DNA of 27,374 bases from an uncultured Campylobacter sp. (GTDB lineage Bacteria > Campylobacterota > Campylobacteria > Campylobacterales > Campylobacteraceae): the NCBI RefSeq assembly GCF_938045625.1, contig NZ_CALIAV010000012.1, positions 1 to 27,374 of the forward strand. Direction: 5' to 3'. Numbering within the stretch: the first letter of the stretch is position 1; each line of letters starts with the position of its first letter. Positions 23,354 through 27,374 of the stretch are shown one piece after another. The position numbers and the translations under genes were made by a program. Below the pieces are notes generated by a model that did no database searches, had not been told where the DNA came from, and worked only from the letters and a program-made list of their open reading frames with translations.

Positions 23354-23986
23354 ATGTTTAACGGACTGATTAGAGAGATCGCGCAGGTTGCGAGCTATTC
23401 GCAAAATACCCTACGACTAAAAGCCGCATATCGCCCGAATTTAGGCGATAGCGTCGCGGTAAACGGCACGTGCTTGAGCGTGACGCAGCTACACGCAGAC
23501 GGCTTTAGCGTGGAGCTTAGCGCTGAAACCAGAGTGCATATCGCGACGGAAAATTTGCGCGGACGCGTGCATATCGAGCCTGCGATGCGGTTAGCCGACC
23601 GCGTGGACGGACATCTGCTGCAAGGCCACGTAGACGCTATCGGCGAGGTCGCGCGCATAGAGCGGCGCGAAAACGGGGTTGATTTTTATATAAATTTGCC
23701 CTCTAGCGTCATGCCTTTGATGGCGAACAAAGGCAGTATCGCAGTCGAGGGCGTGAGTCTTACGATCAACGAAGTTTTGCCGACCGGCGTGCGCCTCACG
23801 ATCATCCCGATCACCTTTCGAGAGAGCTTGTTTGGCGAGTTTGAGCCTGGGCGCCGCGTAAATGTGGAAAGCGACCTGCTCGCGCGCTACGTAGCTAGGC
23901 AGCTGGAGTTTGGCCGCAGTGCCGAAAACGGCGGCAAAAGCGAGATCAGCTGGGACGAGTCGCAGCATATCGCGAGCCTTTATTAA
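23354..23986 (+). CDS. ribE: Riboflavin synthase, alpha chain type
   Basis: 210 residues. It dismutates two molecules of 6,7-dimethyl-8-ribityllumazine to riboflavin, the last step of the pathway. Two tandem lumazine-binding barrels are visible. The first, from MFNGLIREI, includes VNGTCLSVTQ (C40) and TENL. The second, from about 88 (HLLQGHVDAIG), includes KGSIAVEGVSLTINEV. The C-terminal helix has VNVESDLLARYVARQL. The start has TTAAGGACGAAAA before ATG. The family start is normally MF(T/S)G; here it is MFNG. It stands outside any rib cluster. A gene for a laccase-domain protein follows 87 bases later. Confidence 0.95.
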   Translation: MFNGLIREIAQVASYSQNTLRLKAAYRPNLGDSVAVNGTCLSVTQLHADGFSVELSAETRVHIATENLRGRVHIEPAMRLADRVDGHLLQGHVDAIGEVARIERRENGVDFYINLPSSVMPLMANKGSIAVEGVSLTINEVLPTGVRLTIIPITFRESLFGEFEPGRRVNVESDLLARYVARQLEFGRSAENGGKSEISWDESQHIASLY

Positions 23987-24073
23987 GCTTTTGCGAGGCG
24001 AAAATTTATAGCTTGCGAATTTAGCTTGCAAAACCACACTCTATACGGAGCGGACGGCGAGGAAAAAGGAAAA

Positions 24074-24796
24074 ATGAAGCGGGAAATTTTAGACGTAGTT
24101 TTTGAGAGCGAGCGCTTAAAACTCGGCTTTACGACGCGTTTTGGCGGCGTAAGCGACGGTGAGTACGAGGGGTTAAATTTGGCGGGTCACGTCGGAGACC
24201 AGCCCGCAAACGTCGCTAAAAATCGCGAAATCCTAGCCGAGCAAATCGGCGTAGCGCCCGACAATCTAAAATTTATGCGCCAAATTCACTCAAATCGCGT
24301 GGAAATTTTGCGAGATTTAGAGGATGAGCTACCGCCTTGCGACGGCGTGATAACGGCGCTTAGAGGCGTTACGCTTTGCGTTTTGGTCGCCGATTGCTCA
24401 CCCGTTTTGATAGCGGACGAGCGGCGGGGCGTAGTTGCCGCCGTGCATGCGGGCAGAGCGGGCGTAACGGGTAAAATTTGCACGAACGCAGTAAATTTGA
24501 TGGCGAGCGAGTTTGGCTGCGAGGCTGGTGATCTGCGCGTGTTTGTCGGCGCAAACATCAAAGCGCGAAACTACGAGGTTGGTGAGCTAGATCTGGCCGA
24601 GTTTAACCGCTATAAAAATGGCGGCAAATTTGACATGGAAGCGGCCTTGCGGGACGAATTTGCGCAGCTTGGCGTTGAGCGAGCGGAGTTTGATCCGCGC
24701 TGTACGTTTGAGACGCAGGAGCTATTTTCCTACCGTAGAGATAGCGTCACGGGGCGATTTTGCGGTTTTGCGATGAATAAAATCTTGCCGAAATAG
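24074..24796 (+). CDS. pgeF: Peptidoglycan editing factor / laccase-domain (YfiH) family protein
   Basis: 240 residues. It has the family pattern GFTTRFGGVS-G-Y-GLNLAGHVGD near the N-terminus, then MRQIHSNRV (H72), VLVADCSPVLI (C108) and AAVHAGRAGVTGKI (H125), which form the metal-binding triad. A C-terminal CTFE...FSYRRD block follows. Members are annotated as multicopper polyphenol oxidases; E. coli YfiH (PgeF) cleaves wrongly placed L-Ser from UDP-MurNAc, and others act on nucleosides, so the substrate is inferred only. The start is the ATG at 24074, preceded by GAGGAAAAAGGAAAA; an upstream TTG in frame is not needed. Confidence 0.9.
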   Translation: MKREILDVVFESERLKLGFTTRFGGVSDGEYEGLNLAGHVGDQPANVAKNREILAEQIGVAPDNLKFMRQIHSNRVEILRDLEDELPPCDGVITALRGVTLCVLVADCSPVLIADERRGVVAAVHAGRAGVTGKICTNAVNLMASEFGCEAGDLRVFVGANIKARNYEVGELDLAEFNRYKNGGKFDMEAALRDEFAQLGVERAEFDPRCTFETQELFSYRRDSVTGRFCGFAMNKILPK

Positions 24797-24931
24797 GACC
24801 AAAATTTGACCGTTTAGAGCCTAAATTTAGGTCTTTGCGAGCGTGCGGCTCGGCAAATTTAGTTAAAATTTCATTTATGTTTATCAAAAAGGGCTAAAAT
24901 TTAAATCGAAACCTCATAAAAAGGAGTCAGT

Positions 24932-25501
24932 ATGAGAAAAATTTTACTTTGTTTGATTGTTGCCGCGAGCGCGCTTTTTGCGGCGCAAACAAGATCCTCA
25001 AACGAGATGACTAGCGTCCTTGCGAGCGTGCCTGCAAATTTGGCAAACAAGCAGTTTGAAGACGCGTTAGCGATGTACCGAGTTTCGGATTTTAGCGAGG
25101 CGGCGAGGCTCTTTAATCTAGCGTGCGAAGGCGGACACGCGCGGGCATGCTACGATCTGGGCGCGATGATCGCTAGCGGAAAGGTCGCGGCAAAGCAGCC
25201 TAGTACGGCGGCTAAATTTTACGAGCGAGCATGCAAAATGGGCGATAAGCTGGGCTGCTACGCGCTAGCGTACGCGTGCCAGACGGGTGCTGGCATAGCA
25301 AAAGACGAAGCGCGAGCGTACGAGCTCTATAAAAACTCATGCGAGCTTGGGCTAGCTAAAGGCTGCAACGAAGCCGGCTTCATGAGCGAGCGCGGCATGG
25401 GCGTAAGTGCGGACGTCAAAGCTGCGGTTAAATTTTACGAAAAAGCGTGCAAGATGGGGCTAGAGGTCGGCTGCGAAAACGCTAAAATTTTAAAGCGTTA
25501 G
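24932..25501 (+). CDS. Secreted Sel1-repeat protein with paired cysteines (Hcp type)
   Basis: 189 residues with a signal peptide (1 to about 18, ending ALFAA). Four Sel1-like repeats each carry a cysteine pair eight residues apart at an exact 36-residue period: C65/C73, C101/C109, C137/C145 and C173/C181. Paired cysteines of this type, each bridging a helix pair, define the Helicobacter cysteine-rich proteins (Hcp). One extra cysteine, C116, is unpaired. Hcp proteins are exported; some bind beta-lactams weakly and stimulate immune cells. The role here is unknown. AAAAAGGAGTCAGT precedes the ATG, and a GCTAAAAT -10-like element lies near 24892-24899. A terminator hairpin follows. Confidence 0.88.
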   Translation: MRKILLCLIVAASALFAAQTRSSNEMTSVLASVPANLANKQFEDALAMYRVSDFSEAARLFNLACEGGHARACYDLGAMIASGKVAAKQPSTAAKFYERACKMGDKLGCYALAYACQTGAGIAKDEARAYELYKNSCELGLAKGCNEAGFMSERGMGVSADVKAAVKFYEKACKMGLEVGCENAKILKR

Positions 25502-25523
25502 ACTCGGCTGGCGGCTAAAATTT

Positions 25524-25566
25524 AACTCGGTTGCGCGTTCTTGTTTTGCGGGGTGCGCGCCGAGTT
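25524..25566 (+). terminator. Probable terminator of the Sel1/Hcp gene
   Basis: AACTCGG (25524-25530) pairs with CCGAGTT (25560-25566), with an inner GCGC/GCGC stem (25533-25536, 25555-25558). It begins 23 bases after the stop codon. Only a broken T-rich stretch (TAAATTTG) follows, so termination may be partial. Confidence 0.45.
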
Positions 25567-25598
25567 TAAATTTGAGCTAAAATTTACTGCAAATTTTT

Positions 25599-25604
25599 TA
25601 TAAT
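25599..25604 (+). promoter_or_regulatory. -10 element of the 71-residue protein gene
   Basis: A perfect TATAAT follows a T-run (AAATTTTTTATAATAACC). The predicted start is near 25611, giving a 25-nt leader. Confidence 0.55.
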
Positions 25605-25635
25605 AACCCTAAAAATCCACTAAAAATCGAGAAAG

Positions 25636-25851
25636 ATGCCATACGAAAATTTTAAATCAAAAAATCCTCTCGCGGCAAAAATCGCCGCAAATGCGAGAAA
25701 ATTTGACGTCCAGACGCTGCAAAACGAAGATCTCGTAAATTTGCTTTTAAACGAGAAAAAAATCGAAATCTCGGACGAGCAAAAAGAGGCTGCCAGGCGC
25801 GTATTTACGGGGCTAATGAAAATAGAAGAGAGCGTGCAGCTAAGCGGATAG
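25636..25851 (+). CDS. Small protein of unknown function (71 aa)
   Basis: MPYENFKSKNPLAAKIAANA... is a charged, helix-forming protein without signal peptide, membrane helix or cysteine. I recognise no domain. Support for a real gene comes from the perfect TATAAT at 25599-25604, an AGAAAG ribosome-binding site directly before the ATG, and a Lys/Glu-rich soluble composition typical of true proteins. The reverse-strand frame over the same bases reads as a hydrophobic, aromatic-rich shadow. It is monocistronic between the Hcp-type gene and iadA. Confidence 0.6.
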   Translation: MPYENFKSKNPLAAKIAANARKFDVQTLQNEDLVNLLLNEKKIEISDEQKEAARRVFTGLMKIEESVQLSG

Positions 25852-26011
25852 CCGGCTAAATTTGACCTCCAGCTAAATCTACAAAAATAAAACCAAGCAT
25901 CACTCAAACCACTGCTTCTCCAATAAAAACTGAAATATCTGGTTTTTATCAAATTTGATGTAAAATGACGGCGTGACATCGCAATGAAAATAAGCCAGAA
26001 AACGTAAAATT

Positions 26012-26017
26012 TACAAT
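26012..26017 (+). promoter_or_regulatory. Candidate iadA -10 element
   Basis: TACAAT in AAATTTACAATAAAA, 27 bases before the ATG. The strong AAAGGAG ribosome-binding site follows at 26033-26039. Confidence 0.4.
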
Positions 26018-26044
26018 AAAAAAACCCAAAGCAAAGGAGAAAAT

Positions 26045-27184
26045 ATGCTGTTACTTAAAAATGCCGATCTATACGCGCCAGAGCACGTCGGCAGGAGCGA
26101 CGTTTTACTCGGAGGCGGTAAAATTTTAGCCGTTTCCAAGGAGCTTGATTTTCGAGTCGATGGGCTTGAGGTTTATGACCTAGAGGGCAAAATTTTAGCA
26201 CCCGGACTCATCGATCAGCACGTGCACATCACGGGCGGCGGCGGCGAGGCTGGTTATCATTCGCGAACGCCCGAAATAACATTGTCGCAAATCATCCGCT
26301 ACGGCACGACGACGGTCGTAGGCACGCTGGGTACCGACGGGTGCACGAGGAGTCTCGAAAATCTCTACTCAAAGGCCAAGGCGCTCGAGTACGAGGGCAT
26401 CTCGACCTTCATCCATACAGGCTCTTACGCTCTGCCTAGCGTTACATTTACTGGTTCCGTCACGCGCGATCTGGTGCTCATCGACAAGGTCATCGGCTGT
26501 AAGATCGCGATGAGCGACAACCGCGGCAGCTACCCGACCTCTCAGGAGCTCATCAAGACCCTTACGCAGATCCGCATCGGCGGCATGATCTCGAAAAAAG
26601 GCGGCGTGCTGCACATGCACATGGGCGGGCTCGCGGATAAATTTGACCTCATTTTTAGCGTGATCAAGGACTATTCGTTCCCGATTAATTACTTTTCGCC
26701 GACGCACTGCGCGCGGACGAAGGAGCTTTTTGACGAGGCGATCAAATTTCAAAAAATGGGCGGCTACATCGACATCACGAGCGGCGGAAGTAAATTTGCC
26801 CCGCTTCATGAAGCTATCGCGTATGGGCTTGCTAACGGGCTAAATTTAGAGCGCCTAACGATGAGCTCGGACGGCAACGGCAGCGTGCCTAGATTTGACG
26901 AAAACGGCGCGCTGGTTGGCTACGGCTGCGCTTCGTGCGAGACAAATTTAGAGGTCATTAAAGCCTGCGTGAAAAATAAAATCCTAACCATCCCGCAAGC
27001 TCTAAGCATGATGAGCAAAAACGTCGCAAAATACCTAAATTTAAACGGCAAAGGCGAGATAAAAGTAGGCTTTGATGCTGATTTTGCGGTATTTGACGAA
27101 GCTCTAAACCTAGATAGCGTGATCGCGAAAGGGGAGTTTTGCGTAAAAGAGGGCAAGCTCGTGAAAAAGGGATTTTTCGAGTGA
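26045..27184 (+). CDS. iadA: Isoaspartyl dipeptidase (beta-aspartyl-peptidase)
   Basis: 379 residues (E. coli 390), a binuclear zinc amidohydrolase that hydrolyses beta-aspartyl (isoAsp) dipeptides left by degradation of damaged proteins. All active-site residues of the E. coli enzyme are found at a constant offset of nine: H59 and H61 (IDQHVH), E68 (GGGEAG), Y128 (TGSY), the carbamylated lysine K153 (VIGCK), H192 (HMHMGG), H221 (PTHC) and D276 (SSDGNGS). It has no signal peptide and is therefore cytoplasmic. Ribosome-binding site AAAGGAG is 5 bases before the ATG. Monocistronic, with a terminator at 27208-27238. Confidence 0.95.
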   Translation: MLLLKNADLYAPEHVGRSDVLLGGGKILAVSKELDFRVDGLEVYDLEGKILAPGLIDQHVHITGGGGEAGYHSRTPEITLSQIIRYGTTTVVGTLGTDGCTRSLENLYSKAKALEYEGISTFIHTGSYALPSVTFTGSVTRDLVLIDKVIGCKIAMSDNRGSYPTSQELIKTLTQIRIGGMISKKGGVLHMHMGGLADKFDLIFSVIKDYSFPINYFSPTHCARTKELFDEAIKFQKMGGYIDITSGGSKFAPLHEAIAYGLANGLNLERLTMSSDGNGSVPRFDENGALVGYGCASCETNLEVIKACVKNKILTIPQALSMMSKNVAKYLNLNGKGEIKVGFDADFAVFDEALNLDSVIAKGEFCVKEGKLVKKGFFE

Positions 27185-27207
27185 AAATCATTAGTGCGTA
27201 AATTCCG

Positions 27208-27238
27208 CCGACACGCTGAAATATGCAGTCGGTTTTTT
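27208..27238 (+). terminator. Probable iadA terminator
   Basis: CCGAC (27208-27212) and GTCGG (27228-27232) form a short stem followed at once by six T residues (27233-27238), 24 bases after the iadA stop. The stem is only 5 bp with a 15-nt loop. Confidence 0.5.
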
Positions 27239-27319
27239 ACCGCTGTGGCCTATTTGGCTTTTACATGTCGAAGCTTGTTGCGTTTATGTAAAATTTGATC
27301 CAAAAACGGCAATTATTTT

Positions 27320-27340
27320 GGAGCGGAAAAACTCCGCTCC
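27320..27340. repeat. Perfect 8-bp hairpin near the right edge
   Basis: GGAGCGGA (27320-27327) and TCCGCTCC (27333-27340) with a 5-nt loop. On the minus strand it would follow, by 8 bases, a TAA at 27349-27351 that could end a gene entering from the right (last codons ITNA), but that gene cannot be confirmed from 26 bases. No U tract follows on either strand. Confidence 0.45.
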
Positions 27341-27374
27341 ACTTAAGATTACGCGTTAGTTATCTGGATATAGT

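Noticed and set aside
23591..24037. Minus-strand frame opposite ribE and the ribE-pgeF gap
   Set aside because: Antisense to clear riboflavin synthase; no independent support.
25620..25979. Minus-strand frame of 119 codons opposite the 71-residue gene
   Set aside because: Phe/Ser/Arg-rich antisense composition; the plus-strand gene has a perfect promoter and ribosome-binding site.
27258..27292. TTTTACAT...ATGTAAAA inverted repeat downstream of iadA
   Set aside because: Short AT-rich arms with a 19-base spacer in AT-rich DNA; likely chance.
1..27374. CRISPR arrays, insertion sequences, prophage genes, tRNA or rRNA
   Set aside because: Looked for on both strands; no regularly spaced repeats, transposase or integrase motifs, or tRNA cloverleaf recognised.

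Overview
The window comes from a Campylobacter-type epsilonproteobacterium, most likely the C. rectus / C. showae / C. curvus group. The evidence is the gene content (epsilon-type petABC with a diheme cytochrome c1, a Hyf-type hydrogenase operon with a formate channel, a cysteine-paired Sel1 'Hcp' protein), the moderate GC content, -10-dominated promoters with little -35, and the very frequent AAATTTGA / TCAAATTT words. The species is inferred; no rRNA or tRNA gene was seen.

Left part (1-5.2 kb, mostly minus strand). The start of an acyl-CoA dehydratase activase-like ATPase runs off the left edge. After a non-coding stretch with hairpins come two tandem paralogous secreted proteins, each with two lipocalin-like repeats plus a shared C-terminal region. 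Next is a divergent protein with a formylglycine-generating-enzyme/SUMF1-like signature, whose real start may be a non-canonical ATA codon.

Centre-left (5.2-11.4 kb). petABC (Rieske, cytochrome b, diheme cytochrome c1) forms a minus-strand operon with a clear promoter, a striking 26-bp palindrome upstream and a strong terminator. A VOC-family protein, mnmG (tRNA U34 modification) and a small helical protein follow. The small protein is preceded by a near-ideal sigma-54 promoter, which suggests it belongs to the flagellar/RpoN regulon.

Centre (11.4-22.3 kb, plus strand). This is one long operon for a group 4 energy-converting [NiFe] hydrogenase: hyfA, hyfB, hyfC, hyfE, hyfF, hyfG, hyfH, hyfI, a hycH/hyfJ-type gene, a 22-codon coupled mini-ORF, the hycI protease and focA. 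There is no hyfD, no formate dehydrogenase and no fhlA/hyfR here. HyfG carries the C-terminal tail that HycI would remove, and FocA would supply or export formate, so the layout fits a formate hydrogenlyase whose FDH is encoded elsewhere. Most junctions overlap or nearly abut, which indicates translational coupling. A CRP-like inverted repeat sits at about -41.5 from the predicted promoter.

Right part (22.3-27.4 kb). A long imperfect hairpin separates focA from a convergent Crp/Fnr-family regulator without FNR-type cysteines. Then come ribE (riboflavin synthase), a pgeF-like laccase-domain gene, a Sel1/Hcp-type secreted protein, a 71-residue protein of unknown function, and iadA (isoaspartyl dipeptidase) with its complete metal and catalytic residue set.
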